From: Streptosporangiaceae bacterium
GTDB taxonomy: Bacteria; Actinomycetota; Actinomycetes; Streptosporangiales; Streptosporangiaceae
Direction: 5' to 3'
Assembly: GCA_030045295.1 (NCBI GenBank)
Contig: JASIGD010000144.1
Location: forward strand, 1 to 11,194
Length of the DNA stretch: 11,194 bases
The notes under the pieces were generated by a model, which did not search any database, was not told the origin of the DNA, and saw only the letters and a list, made by a program, of their open reading frames with translations. Within the stretch, counting starts at the first letter, position 1; the number at the start of each line of letters is the position of its first letter. Positions 1 through 7,448 of this stretch are shown here, piece after piece. The translations under genes and the position numbers were made by a program.

Positions 1-181
1 GGGCCTTGATCCCGTACTCGGTCTCACCCCGCCGGGTGGACCACAGCGTCGGCCCGAAGCCGACGAAGTACTGGGTGACCTTCATGCCGAACTTCTTGGC
101 CAGCACGAAGTGCCCGGTCTCGTGCAGCATGACGGAAAAGAGCAGGGCGATCAGGAAGATGACCCAGCCGATCAGGTCCAT
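1..181 (-). CDS. rip1: Rip1/RseP-type site-2 intramembrane zinc metalloprotease, N-terminal fragment
   Basis: This is a polytopic membrane protease of the M50 family, which cuts transmembrane anti-sigma factors and other membrane proteins inside the bilayer. Only the first 60 residues are in the window; the rest lies beyond base 1. The first transmembrane helix (about residues 4-19) runs directly into HETGH at residues 20-24, the HExxH zinc site with its catalytic Glu. After that come KKFGMKV and the run [20 protein letters not shown], which is close to the N-terminus of Mycobacterium tuberculosis Rip1 (Rv2869c) as I remember it. The ATG at 181 has a GGAAGGA ribosome site about seven bases upstream and starts 13 bases after the dxr stop. 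It is therefore likely co-transcribed and coupled with dxr, as in many actinomycetes. The family call is secure; substrates cannot be read from the sequence. Confidence 0.93.
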   Translation of the reverse strand, partial: MDLIGWVIFLIALLFSVMLHETGHFVLAKKFGMKVTQYFVGFGPTLWSTRRGETEYGIKA

Positions 182-194
182 CCCGTCGTCCTTC

Positions 195-1445
195 CTAGGG
201 GTTCAGCTCCCGCGCCCGCCGCCGGGCCCAGTCATCGACGGCCAGCACGTCCGCGACGCTCGTCACTTGCGTGCGCGCGGGGTCATGCTCAGAGAGTATC
301 CGGGCCACGGTGTCAACAATCCGGGTGAAGCTGATGCTTCCCGCCAGGAAGCCGGCGACGCATTCCTCATTCGCCGCGTTGTACACGGCCGGCGCGGTCC
401 CGCCGGCCGCGGCCGCCTCCCGGGCCAGCGCGACCGCGGGGAACGCCGCGTCGTCGAGCGGCTCGAAGGTCCACGCCGCCACCGCCGACCAGTCCAGCGC
501 CGGGGCGGCGTCCGGCACCCGGTCGGGCCAGCCCAGGCCCAGCGAGATCGGCAGCCGCATGTCCGGCGGGGAGGCCATGAGGACCGTGGCGCCGTCGGCG
601 AACTCCACCATGGAATGCACGATCGACTGCGGGTGCACCACCACGTCGATCCGGTCCAGGCCGAAACCGAACAGCAGGTGCGCCTCGATCACCTCCAGGC
701 CCTTGTTGACCAGGGTCGCGGAGTTGATCGTGACCAGCGGGCCCATATTCCAGGTGGGGTGGGCCAGCGCCTGCTGCGGCGTGACCCCCGCCAGGGCATC
801 CCGGCTGCAGCCGCGGAACGGCCCGCCGCTCGCGGTCAGCACCAGCCGCCGCACCTCGGAATGGCGCCCGGCCCGCAGGCACTGGGCGATCGTGGAGTGC
901 TCGGAGTCCACCGGCACGATCTGCCCGGGCTTGGCCCGGCTGGTCACCAGCTGCCCGCCGACGATCAGCGATTCCTTGTTGGCCAGCGCGAGCACCCGCC
1001 CGGCGTCGAGCGCCGCCAGCGTGGCCCGCAGCCCGGCCGCCCCCGTCACCCCGTTGAGCACCACGTCGCAGGGCCACCGGGCCACCTCGCAGACCGCGTC
1101 GGGTCCGGCCATCACCTCGGGCATCTCGCTGGGGGCACGCAGGGGCCCAGCGGGGGTACCACGGCCCGTTCGGGGAAAAAAAGGGCGAAGGGCGGCGAGC
1201 AAGTCGGCCGCGGCGGCCGGGCTGGCTACGGCGACCGCCGCCGCCCCGAACTCGGCCGCCTGCCGGGCCAGCACGTCCGGGTTCCCGCCGCCCGCGGCCA
1301 GCGCCGCCACCCGGAAGCGGCCCGGGTTGCGCCTGACGATGTCGAGCGCCTGGGTGCCGATCGAGCCGGTCGAGCCGAGGATCACGACGTCGCGCGGTTT
1401 GGAGGCCACGGGCCCATTGTCCGTCACCGGGCGGTCTGGGCGCAC
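195..1445 (-). CDS. dxr: 1-deoxy-D-xylulose 5-phosphate reductoisomerase
   Basis: This cytoplasmic enzyme carries out the first committed step of the MEP isoprenoid pathway, converting DXP to MEP with NADPH and a divalent metal. The 416-residue reading frame is complete and has the family motifs in order: the NADPH-binding GSTGSIG (24-30), NKESLIVGG (156-164), the metal site DSEH (180-183), TASGGPF (204-210), HPTW (229-232) and [11 protein letters not shown] (241-251). The catalytic Asp, Glu and His are all present. A GTG at 1445 is chosen as start because AGGA lies about six bases upstream; GTG codons at 1427 and 1409 lack such a site. The gene follows PCD on the same strand after 51 bases and precedes rip1 by 13. 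Residues 86-108 form a loop that looks poorly conserved and includes a T7 run (bases 1176-1182), yet the frame stays open and the motifs after it are intact. Confidence 0.97.
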   Translation of the reverse strand: MRPDRPVTDNGPVASKPRDVVILGSTGSIGTQALDIVRRNPGRFRVAALAAGGGNPDVLARQAAEFGAAAVAVASPAAAADLLAALRPFFPRTGRGTPAGPLRAPSEMPEVMAGPDAVCEVARWPCDVVLNGVTGAAGLRATLAALDAGRVLALANKESLIVGGQLVTSRAKPGQIVPVDSEHSTIAQCLRAGRHSEVRRLVLTASGGPFRGCSRDALAGVTPQQALAHPTWNMGPLVTINSATLVNKGLEVIEAHLLFGFGLDRIDVVVHPQSIVHSMVEFADGATVLMASPPDMRLPISLGLGWPDRVPDAAPALDWSAVAAWTFEPLDDAAFPAVALAREAAAAGGTAPAVYNAANEECVAGFLAGSISFTRIVDTVARILSEHDPARTQVTSVADVLAVDDWARRRARELNP

Positions 1446-1496
1446 GCGGGTCCTGACGCGCGCGTCGGAACGGTACCGGCTGGCGCGCCGGCCCGG

Positions 1497-1775
1497 TCAG
1501 GACAGCGACGAGATCTGGCGGGCCAGCGCGAAGTCGGCGGCGGTCAGGCCGCCCGCGGAGTGGGTGCTCAAGATCAGCGTCACGCGGTTCCACTCGATGG
1601 TGATGTCCGGGTGATGGTTGGCGCGTTCGGCCAGGTAGGCCACGGCTCCAAGGAACAGCAGGGCGTCACGGAAGTCGGCGCGCACGATGACCGCCTTGAT
1701 CGAGCTGCCGTCGCGGCTCCAGCCTGGGGCGGCGGCGAGCTCGGCGGTGATCTGGGGCTCGGTGAGAAGGTCCAT
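1497..1775 (-). CDS. Pterin-4a-carbinolamine dehydratase (PCD/DCoH family)
   Basis: This small cytoplasmic enzyme of 92 residues matches the usual length of the family. It dehydrates 4a-hydroxytetrahydropterin made by aromatic amino-acid hydroxylases and so helps recycle the pterin cofactor. The signature is clear: ERANHHPD with His54, His55 and Pro56, then THSAGGLTAADFALA with His72 and Asp81. The two histidines of HHP and the later THxxGG histidine form the active site in the family. ATG 1775 is the natural start and gives MDLLTEPQI; the frame stays open further upstream, but the extra residues do not look like this family. No strong ribosome site is visible, so the message may be leaderless or nearly so. 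The start lies back-to-back with gcvT. No aromatic amino-acid hydroxylase is in the window, so the physiological substrate is unknown. In some bacteria such proteins serve molybdopterin or other pterin chemistry. Confidence 0.93.
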   Translation of the reverse strand: MDLLTEPQITAELAAAPGWSRDGSSIKAVIVRADFRDALLFLGAVAYLAERANHHPDITIEWNRVTLILSTHSAGGLTAADFALARQISSLS

Positions 1776-1818
1776 GATTACGGCATACCATTCGCAGGTG
1801 ACATCAGGGGACTCGCAG

Positions 1819-2964
<1,146 letters not shown>

Positions 2965-2966
2965 CG

Positions 2967-3368
2967 ATGAGTATTCCAGCCGAGTTGCGCTACACCCCTG
3001 AGCACGAGTGGGTGTCCCTCGAGGGCACTTCGGCGTCGGTCGGCATCACCGAGTACGCGGCCCAGCAGCTGGGCGATGTCGTCTACGTATCCCTGCCCGC
3101 CCCCGGCACGACCGTCACGGCGGGCGAACCCTGCGGCGAAGTCGAATCGGTCAAATCGGTCAGCGACCTCTACTCTCCGGTGGACGGCGAGGTCACCGAG
3201 GTCAACACCGAGCTGGAGGACGACCCCTCGCTGGTCAACGCCGAGCCCTACACGGCCGGCTGGATGTTCCGCGTGCGGGTTCCCGAGGACGGCAGCGGCG
3301 ACGCGGCCCTGCCGCCCGACCTGCTGTCCGCGGCCGAATACGAGGAACTGACCAGGAGCGCAGGCTAG
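2967..3368 (+). CDS. gcvH: Glycine cleavage system H protein (lipoyl carrier)
   Basis: GcvH carries the aminomethyl intermediate on a lipoyl group between the P, T and L proteins. The 133-residue frame has the family start (RYTPEHEWV, residues 8-16), [15 protein letters not shown] (27-41) and the lipoylation motif ESVKSVSD with the modified lysine at residue 63. The C-terminal half ([20 protein letters not shown]) is canonical. ATG 2967 is preceded by AGGAGA, which lies inside the last codons of gcvT; the stop and start are two bases apart. The gene ends 21 bases from the converging membrane-protein gene, with no obvious intrinsic terminator between them. Nothing unusual is seen in the protein. 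Confidence 0.97.
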   Translation: MSIPAELRYTPEHEWVSLEGTSASVGITEYAAQQLGDVVYVSLPAPGTTVTAGEPCGEVESVKSVSDLYSPVDGEVTEVNTELEDDPSLVNAEPYTAGWMFRVRVPEDGSGDAALPPDLLSAAEYEELTRSAG

Positions 3369-3389
3369 CCGCGCGGCGGCGGGTCTTCG

Positions 3390-4232
3390 CTAAGCCGCCC
3401 TGGTGCCGTCGGCGGCTGGCGCCATCACCTGGCCGCTGACCTCCTCGGTGCGTTCTGGCAGCAGCAGGACGGCGCCGATGAGGAAGCACACCGCGCCGAT
3501 CAGGGTCTGCGCGTCGGCCCGTCCGGCGTTGTGCACCTGGCCGGTGAGCGGGTTGATGTAGCCCGCCACGGCGGAGATGCCGAAGGCGATGGACCCGATC
3601 AGGTTGAGCAGCGTAATCCACCAGGAATACGACCGCGGGCGCCAGGCCAGCCAGCCGTGGCAAACCTCGTACCAGGCCAGCACGCTGGACACCAGAAAGC
3701 AGACCGAGCCGATCGCATCGGGTCGCCACTCGTGCTGGTGAGCGGTCTGCGCGGACAGGTCGGTCACCATGGCGACCCCGGTGCTGACGTTGAAGTACAA
3801 GGTGCCGACGAGCTGGACCGCGGTGGCCCACCAGTCGATCCGTCCCGGCTGGTAGACGAAGAAGCGGCGGCGCGCGGGGTTCAGCGCCTCCGGAGCGGCG
3901 TCGACCGCCTCCCGGTAGCTCAAGAACGAGGCCGAGGTGAAAAACAGCGAGCCGACGAAGTAGGTGACGGTGTCCGCGGAGGTCCCGACCGCGCTGGCGT
4001 ACCCCGGCACCGAGCCGATCGCGAACAGCAGCGATCCGACGGCGAACAGGATCGCGATCCACCAGCCACGCGCCGTGGGCGCCCACCACGTCGAGCCGAC
4101 GGTTGACTTCTGGTGCTTGCGGTGGTGGCGGGACTCCCACCGGACGATCACGCCATCGGGGCGGATGCGGTCCACAAACGTCGCGGGGGCGCCGATGCTC
4201 AGGGCGCGACTGCCGTTGTCCCGTCCGGGCAT
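3390..4232 (-). CDS. Six-helix membrane protein made of three tandem two-helix hairpins, function unknown
   Basis: I do not recognise a characterised family with certainty; the GSxxF helix pattern is reminiscent of YrhK-like membrane domains. Counting from a TTG codon one triplet before the ATG, the soluble basic N-terminus covers about residues 1-55, followed by six predicted membrane helices (58-80, 88-107, 135-157, 173-190, 205-226, 243-260) and a short polar tail. The helices fall into three similar pairs. The first helix of each pair begins with WW (58-59, 135-136, 205-206) and holds GS/GTxxF. The second holds GS/GAxxF followed by a hydrophobic run ending in a charged or aromatic residue. 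This suggests internal triplication. ATG 4232 has AGGAAGG eight bases upstream; the TTG just before it is a less likely start. The gene lies downstream of the DUF3618 gene on the same strand with 71 bases between them, including a T10 tract. Localisation to the cytoplasmic membrane is secure; the role is not. Confidence 0.85.
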   Translation of the reverse strand: MPGRDNGSRALSIGAPATFVDRIRPDGVIVRWESRHHRKHQKSTVGSTWWAPTARGWWIAILFAVGSLLFAIGSVPGYASAVGTSADTVTYFVGSLFFTSASFLSYREAVDAAPEALNPARRRFFVYQPGRIDWWATAVQLVGTLYFNVSTGVAMVTDLSAQTAHQHEWRPDAIGSVCFLVSSVLAWYEVCHGWLAWRPRSYSWWITLLNLIGSIAFGISAVAGYINPLTGQVHNAGRADAQTLIGAVCFLIGAVLLLPERTEEVSGQVMAPAADGTRAA

Positions 4233-4257
4233 CAACGCGTCCTTCCTGCTCGGGTCG

Positions 4258-4267
4258 AAAAAAAAAA
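4258..4267. repeat. A10/T10 homopolymer tract
   Basis: Ten consecutive A on the plus strand (T on the minus strand) sit in the 71-base gap between the DUF3618 stop and the start of the six-helix membrane protein, about 26 bases before its ATG. On the minus strand the T-run follows a weak CAGG/CCTG hairpin, so it could be part of a poor intrinsic terminator for the DUF3618 gene or a promoter element for the next gene. Such a run is out of keeping with the surrounding very GC-rich DNA. Confidence 0.9.
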
Positions 4268-4303
4268 GCTTCCCAGGACGGCCTGCGTATCCAGCCGCAG
4301 AGG

Positions 4304-4603
4304 TCAGTGCCGACGGCGGCGCAGGAGGATCAGAGCGGTGACGCCGATGGCTACCGCGGCGGCCGCGGCACCGGCCATTATCGGGTCGATCTGGCTGGCG
4401 CGCTCACGGACTTCCTCCAGGGCGCGTTGGGCCTGGCTGACGCGCTCACGGACTTGCTCAAGAGCGCGTTCAACGTTCTTCTTCGGGCTCACCCGGTCGG
4501 TTATGGCGTCGATGGTGCTCGCCAGTTGCGCGCGGGTACGGTCGATGTCCGCCACCAGCGCGTCCGGATCGACAGGCTTGGATTCGGTCTCCGCGTCAGC
4601 CAT
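4304..4603 (-). CDS. DUF3618 family protein, coiled coil with C-terminal membrane anchor
   Basis: This is a 99-residue protein of the actinobacterial DUF3618 type, whose molecular function is unknown. The family hallmark IDRTRAQLASTIDAITDRVSP follows an acidic N-terminus. After it lies an amphipathic helix made of two 14-residue repeats (ERALEQVRERVSQA and QRALEEVRERASQI) with Leu/Val/Ala at 3-4 spacing, a coiled-coil pattern. The chain ends in one hydrophobic helix (IMAGAAAAAVAIGVTALILL) and a basic RRRRH tail, so it is probably tail-anchored with the coiled coil in the cytoplasm. ATG 4603 is chosen: GGAG lies five bases upstream, and a good -10 box at 4632-4637 puts transcription start inside the longer open frame that begins at 4630. 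In related genomes such genes often sit near phage-shock or stress membrane proteins (general recollection); none is evident here. Confidence 0.85.
   Translation of the reverse strand: MADAETESKPVDPDALVADIDRTRAQLASTIDAITDRVSPKKNVERALEQVRERVSQAQRALEEVRERASQIDPIMAGAAAAAVAIGVTALILLRRRRH
4391..4470 (-). repeat. 42-base direct repeat within the DUF3618 gene
   Basis: Bases 4391-4428 and 4433-4470 are direct copies matching at 34 of 38 positions, with a 42-base period. They encode the two successive 14-residue coiled-coil units of the DUF3618 protein. The near identity at DNA level, and not only in protein, suggests a fairly recent tandem duplication or gene conversion. Confidence 0.85.
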
Positions 4604-4631
4604 GGGTGCTCCGTTTCCCGGGCAGGCCACT

Positions 4632-4637
4632 ATCTTA
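4632..4637 (-). promoter_or_regulatory. Probable extended -10 element for the DUF3618 gene
   Basis: On the minus strand the sequence reads TGTTAAGAT, a TGn extension followed by TAAGAT, which fits the TAnnnT -10 consensus. There is no convincing -35 box 16-18 bases upstream, which extended -10 promoters can tolerate. Transcription would begin near 4625 and give a leader of about 20 bases containing GGAG before ATG 4603. This is inferred from sequence only. Confidence 0.4.
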
Positions 4638-4639
4638 AC

Positions 4640-4983
4640 AAGGCGGCTATTTTGCCAGATCGACCGCGACTGTTACATCACCTGGTGCCATGACGACGCC
4701 GGCGCTCATGGCGGTGGTGGCTGGCCTGGACGTTATGGGGGATTATGGACGGCTCTGGAGCTTACGGGAGGCTGTGCTGCCGCATCGTCCGCCGTCATAC
4801 CCAGTGATCTAATAAGTCTGAGTTTCGGCAAACCCCGGGCCGGGCCGCTCGCGCTGATTTATGCTGCTCAAGGACCAAGGGGAGGGGGACCGGAACCGGC
4901 GTACGCGCACGTCCCGGCCGCGGCCGGGACGTGCGCCGCCGGCGGACTGCCCTCCCCTTTTGCGTGCGAGGAAGGGTTAGCCC
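4640..4983. other. Divergent intergenic region without a convincing gene
   Basis: This gap separates the leftward DUF3618 gene from the rightward binding-protein gene. It is less GC-rich than the genes in its left half. It holds a 40-codon open frame at 4690-4812 that I do not accept as a gene, a possible -10 box TATGCT at 4860-4865 on the plus strand without a recognisable -35, and the long inverted repeat at 4877-4959. The last 24 bases contain the ribosome site GGAAGGG for the gene at 4984. No RNA gene or known riboswitch consensus was recognised. Confidence 0.6.
4877..4959 (+). repeat. Long imperfect inverted repeat with a perfect 32-bp palindrome in the 5' leader of the binding-protein gene
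   Basis: The core at 4905-4936 is a perfect 32-bp palindrome centred on CCGCGG, with half-sites starting GCGCACGTCC. Outside it, CCGGCG (4896-4901) pairs with CGCCGG (4937-4942) across a three-base bulge. Further out, AAGGGGAGGG (4877-4886) pairs with CCCTCCCCTT (4950-4959). Together these make a hairpin of roughly 30 base pairs in the transcript, followed by TTGCG, so at most a short U-tract of four follows the stem. The structure ends about ten bases before the ribosome site and does not pair with it. It could be an attenuator, a transcript-stabilising stem or a dyad operator. The structure is seen; the role is inferred. Confidence 0.8.
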
Positions 4984-5991
4984 ATGACTACCAGGCGTTT
5001 GCGCGGTGTGGCGCTGCTGGTCACGGCCGCGACGCTGGTGTTCGCCGCCGGATGCTCGGGCGGCGGAAGCGCGGCGGGCCCGCCGAACGTGGAGAAGCCG
5101 AACCTTAACGTGGCCGTGGTGCCGGCCCTGGACTCCGCGGGCTTCTTCGTCGCGCTCTACGAGGGCCTGTTCAAGGCCGAGGGGCTGAACGTCCACTTCA
5201 CCCCCGCCACGAGCAGCGATGACGTGATCAGCGCGCAGGTCAAGGGCAGCTACGACATCACCGGCGGTAACTACGTCTCCTACATCCAGTGGGAGCAGGA
5301 GGGCAAGGCGAATCTGGACATCTTCGCCGAGGGATCGGTGATGGAGCCGGGAGACCAAGGCATTTACACGATGCCGGGCTCGCGCATCACCACCCTGGCC
5401 GACCTGGAAGGCAAGACCGTCGCGATCAACGCGCCGGACAACATTTTGTACCTGCTGGCCGCGTCGGTCCTGGCCGAGCACGGGATCGACCCGCGCACGG
5501 TGCACTTCGTCACCACCTACTCGTTCCCGCAGATGCCGGCCGCGCTCAAGTCCGGCGCGATCGACGCGGCGGTGCTGCCCGAGCCGTTCGCCAGCGTCGC
5601 CGAGCAAACTGACGGCGCGGTGCCACTGGTCGACCTGGATCAGGGCGCGACCACGAGCTTCCCGGTCGAGGGGTACGTGGTGACCAAGCAATGGGCCGAG
5701 AAGTACCCGCACACGCTGGCCGCGTTCTACAAGGCGCTGGAAGAAGGCCAGGAGATCGCCGACAGCAACCGGACCGCGGTCGAGCAGGCCTTCGAGGACC
5801 TGCCGATGAAGCCGGTGCCGCTGGGCGTGTCCAAACAGACCGCGGCGGTCATGGCGCTGGATAACTATCCGTTCACCACAGGTCCCGCCGGCTCGGTAGA
5901 CCCGGTCCGCCTGCAGCGCGTGGTCGACGTCATGCAGCAGTTCCTCGCCTTCCCGAAGTTCAACATCAACACGATGCTGATCGGCGGCTGA
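4984..5991 (+). CDS. Orphan ABC transporter substrate-binding lipoprotein, SsuA/THI5 (NMT1)-like
   Basis: This extracytoplasmic solute-binding lipoprotein has 335 residues. The N-terminus has basic MTTRRLR, a hydrophobic stretch and the lipobox FAAGC, with the lipidated Cys at 24, then a Gly/Ser linker. The mature part resembles the SsuA/ThiY/NMT1 fold: LNVAVVPALDSAGFFVALYEGLFKAEGL-type opening (written here only as a description of residues about 41-68), then DITGGNYVSYI, TTLADLEGKTVAIN, and AIDAAVLPEPFA near the hinge. Relatives bind nitrate, sulfonates, taurine or pyrimidine precursors of thiamin; the ligand here cannot be told from sequence. ATG 4984 has GAAGGG seven bases upstream. No permease or ATPase gene adjoins it, so it must work with a transporter encoded elsewhere or act as a sensor. 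The leader contains a long inverted repeat. Confidence 0.87.
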   Translation: MTTRRLRGVALLVTAATLVFAAGCSGGGSAAGPPNVEKPNLNVAVVPALDSAGFFVALYEGLFKAEGLNVHFTPATSSDDVISAQVKGSYDITGGNYVSYIQWEQEGKANLDIFAEGSVMEPGDQGIYTMPGSRITTLADLEGKTVAINAPDNILYLLAASVLAEHGIDPRTVHFVTTYSFPQMPAALKSGAIDAAVLPEPFASVAEQTDGAVPLVDLDQGATTSFPVEGYVVTKQWAEKYPHTLAAFYKALEEGQEIADSNRTAVEQAFEDLPMKPVPLGVSKQTAAVMALDNYPFTTGPAGSVDPVRLQRVVDVMQQFLAFPKFNINTMLIGG

Positions 5992-6029
5992 GCGCAACCC
6001 GCCGCATCCTGCTCTAGCCGCGTGAAATA

Positions 6030-6045
6030 GCCGGCTCACGCCGGC
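6030..6045 (+). terminator. Short GC hairpin downstream of the binding-protein gene
   Basis: GCCGGC at 6030-6035 and again at 6040-6045 can fold into a 6-bp stem with a TCAC loop, about 36 bases after the stop at 5991. There is no T-run after it. Actinomycete terminators often lack a U-tract, so it may end the transcript, but the stem is short and could be chance in such GC-rich DNA. Confidence 0.25.
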
Positions 6046-6086
6046 CGCGCTAGGCTGGAGGCGGATCGCGTGCACGGGAGGTGCCG

Positions 6087-6680
6087 GTGGCGACAGGGCC
6101 GGGACACCAGGTCGCGGCGGGCCACGGCCGGCTGCGGACGTCGCGCGCCGACCGCGAGCAAGCGATCGAGGTGCTCAAGGCCGCGTTCGTGGAGGACCGG
6201 CTCACCAAGGATGAGCTCGATGCGCGGGTAGCCGAGGCGCTCGCGTCGCGGACCTACGCCGACCTCGCCGCGCTCACCGCCGACATCCCCGCCGGGCCGG
6301 GCGCGGTTCCGCCGCCCAAGCCCGCCCGGGCCCAGGGCCGCAACCCGGCGGGAACGGGCGCCTGCGTGCTCGTCGCAGCGACCGTCCCGACCGCGGGCCT
6401 GTGGGCCGGCGCATTGTTCTCCCAAACCGACAACCAGGCACTATCCGGCTTCCTCGCCACGTTCACCTGCATCTGGCTCGGGGTCGTGATCTTCACCGTG
6501 GCCGTGATGCTCGAAGCACGGCGGCAGGAGCGCGCTGGCGGACAGCGACCGCCAGCCGTCGGCCCAGACGTCCGGGCCGCCGGCCGGGCCGGGCGGTTCC
6601 CGCAGGTCGACCGCGGTCAGCAGCACACCGCCGAGGCCACCCGGCCGGACCCGCGTCCTTGGCTCATCCTGGGCTGGTAA
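6087..6680 (+). CDS. DUF1707-domain membrane protein
   Basis: This 197-residue protein has an N-terminal DUF1707 domain, a common actinobacterial module of about 50 residues of unknown function found on many small membrane proteins. Here it is RTSRADREQAIEVLKAAF followed by LTKDELDARVAEALASRTYADLAALTADIP (residues about 17-68). A proline-rich linker leads to two predicted membrane helices (about 91-112 and 121-143) and a polar, Arg/Gly/Pro-rich C-terminal tail. Both soluble ends are probably cytoplasmic. GTG 6087 is taken as the start because GGGAGG at 6076-6081 stands five bases ahead; an in-frame GTG at 6081 overlaps that ribosome site. A TAGGCT box at 6051-6056 could be a -10 element. The next gene begins 13 bases after the stop, suggesting co-transcription. 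Confidence 0.85.
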   Translation: MATGPGHQVAAGHGRLRTSRADREQAIEVLKAAFVEDRLTKDELDARVAEALASRTYADLAALTADIPAGPGAVPPPKPARAQGRNPAGTGACVLVAATVPTAGLWAGALFSQTDNQALSGFLATFTCIWLGVVIFTVAVMLEARRQERAGGQRPPAVGPDVRAAGRAGRFPQVDRGQQHTAEATRPDPRPWLILGW

Positions 6681-6693
6681 GCAACACTGAGGC

Positions 6694-7314
6694 ATGGACG
6701 CGCAGCCGGATATCGTGTCGTCCGGACCGCGAGGGCGCCCCGGCGCCCGATGGCCGGGACCCGGCCGTCGCGGCTGGACCGCGATAGTCATCGTCGTCCT
6801 GCTGGCGTGCTTGGGCGTGACCATCACCCTGGCCCTGCTGGTGGCGCAACGGGACGACACGATCAACGATCTGCGCGGGGCGCTGCAGAAGGCCCGCTAC
6901 CCGGCCCCGGCCAGCGCGCCGCCATCCACCGTGATCGGCAGCGCCGCGTTCACCCTTCCCGACGTGGCGGCCGGCTCGTTCTCCGTGGTCGCCGTCGGTA
7001 TCCGCCCCGCGCCGGGCTCGGCCGCGGTTACCTGGCTGTTCGTGTACGGGCAGCACGCCCAGCCCGGTGAGCGCTACGGCGTGATCGAGGACACCTGCGG
7101 CGGACAGTACGTCGCCGCGTACGACGTGGCCCACGGCACCGCGGACCGAGCGGGTGACCTCACGATCGTGGCGCCCGACCTGGCCATCAACCCGGTGGAT
7201 CCGGATGTCTGGATCCTGCTGTACCGGTGGGACGACGGCGCGCCGCTGGGCGGCGTCCAGGGCCCGCTGACCGGCGGCGGCGCCAGGATCTTCCGCTCCA
7301 CCGCGCCGTGCTGA
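6694..7314 (+). CDS. Single-pass membrane-anchored extracytoplasmic protein of unknown function
   Basis: I do not recognise this 206-residue protein. It starts with a Gly/Arg/Pro-rich cytoplasmic stretch (1-28), has one strong membrane helix (about 29-50, with Cys39) and a short helical stalk (DDTINDLRGALQKA). A predicted extracytoplasmic domain of about 130 residues follows, with beta-strand-like alternation (FSVVAVGIRP, VTWLFVYGQ, VWILLYRWD). Cys135 (in EDTCGGQYV) and the C-terminal Cys206 are the only cysteines outside the membrane and could form a disulfide. Basic residues before the helix favour an N-in topology. ATG 6694 lies 13 bases after the DUF1707 gene; the upstream ribosome site is weak (AACACTGAGGC). 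Base composition matches the neighbours, which supports real coding. The gene ends 17 bases from the converging tRNA gene. Confidence 0.72.
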   Translation: MDAQPDIVSSGPRGRPGARWPGPGRRGWTAIVIVVLLACLGVTITLALLVAQRDDTINDLRGALQKARYPAPASAPPSTVIGSAAFTLPDVAAGSFSVVAVGIRPAPGSAAVTWLFVYGQHAQPGERYGVIEDTCGGQYVAAYDVAHGTADRAGDLTIVAPDLAINPVDPDVWILLYRWDDGAPLGGVQGPLTGGGARIFRSTAPC

Positions 7315-7331
7315 GCGTCGGCCGGGCGAAC

Positions 7332-7417
7332 TGGTGCGGGCGGGGGGATTCGAACCCCCACGGTGTCGCCACCAACAGGACCTAAACCTGCCGCGTATGC
7401 CGTTTCGCCACGCCCGC
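7332..7417 (-). tRNA. tRNA-Leu (anticodon UAG), CCA encoded
   Basis: On the minus strand the seven-base acceptor halves GCGGGCG and CGCCCGC enclose a class II tRNA: a D arm (GCGAAACGGCATACGC), an anticodon arm CAGG-TTTAGGT-CCTG with UAG at the centre of the loop, a long variable arm (TGGTGGCGACACCG) and a T arm GGGGG-TTCGAAT-CCCCC. Discriminator A and an encoded CCA (7332-7334) end the gene. The long variable arm and UAG anticodon identify leucine, reading CUA and possibly other CUN codons. It lies 31 bases downstream of bcp on the same strand, so it may be read from the same transcript or have its own promoter inside bcp. Confidence 0.96.
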
Positions 7418-7429
7418 CGGGTGCCTTGG

Positions 7430-7442
7430 CCGTTAGCAACGG
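7430..7442 (-). other. Small hairpin between bcp and tRNA-Leu
   Basis: CCGTT and AACGG flank an AGC loop, a perfect 5-bp stem just after the bcp stop and 12 bases before the 5' end of the tRNA. No T-run follows. It may be a weak terminator, or a structure at the tRNA 5' leader where RNase P acts. The role is inferred. Confidence 0.25.
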
Positions 7443-7448
7443 TACCGT

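Noticed and set aside
1776..1818. Glycine riboswitch ahead of gcvT
   Set aside because: Only about 43 bases lie between the divergent starts, too short for the aptamer, and none of its motifs is visible.
4690..4812. Forty-codon open frame (MTTPALMAVVAGLDVMGDYG at its start) in the divergent gap
   Set aside because: There is no ribosome site, third-position GC is clearly lower than in neighbouring genes, and no recognisable motif is present. A leaderless peptide cannot be fully excluded.
4877..4983. TPP, cobalamin or other known riboswitch ahead of the THI5-like gene
   Set aside because: The conserved TPP elements (CTGAGA and ACCCTTGAACCTGATC-like) and the cobalamin box are absent; only self-complementary stems are seen.
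4795..6075. Long minus-strand open frame antisense to the binding-protein gene
   Set aside because: The plus strand encodes a clear lipoprotein with a lipobox and ribosome site; the minus frame is an Arg/His-rich shadow without recognisable motifs.
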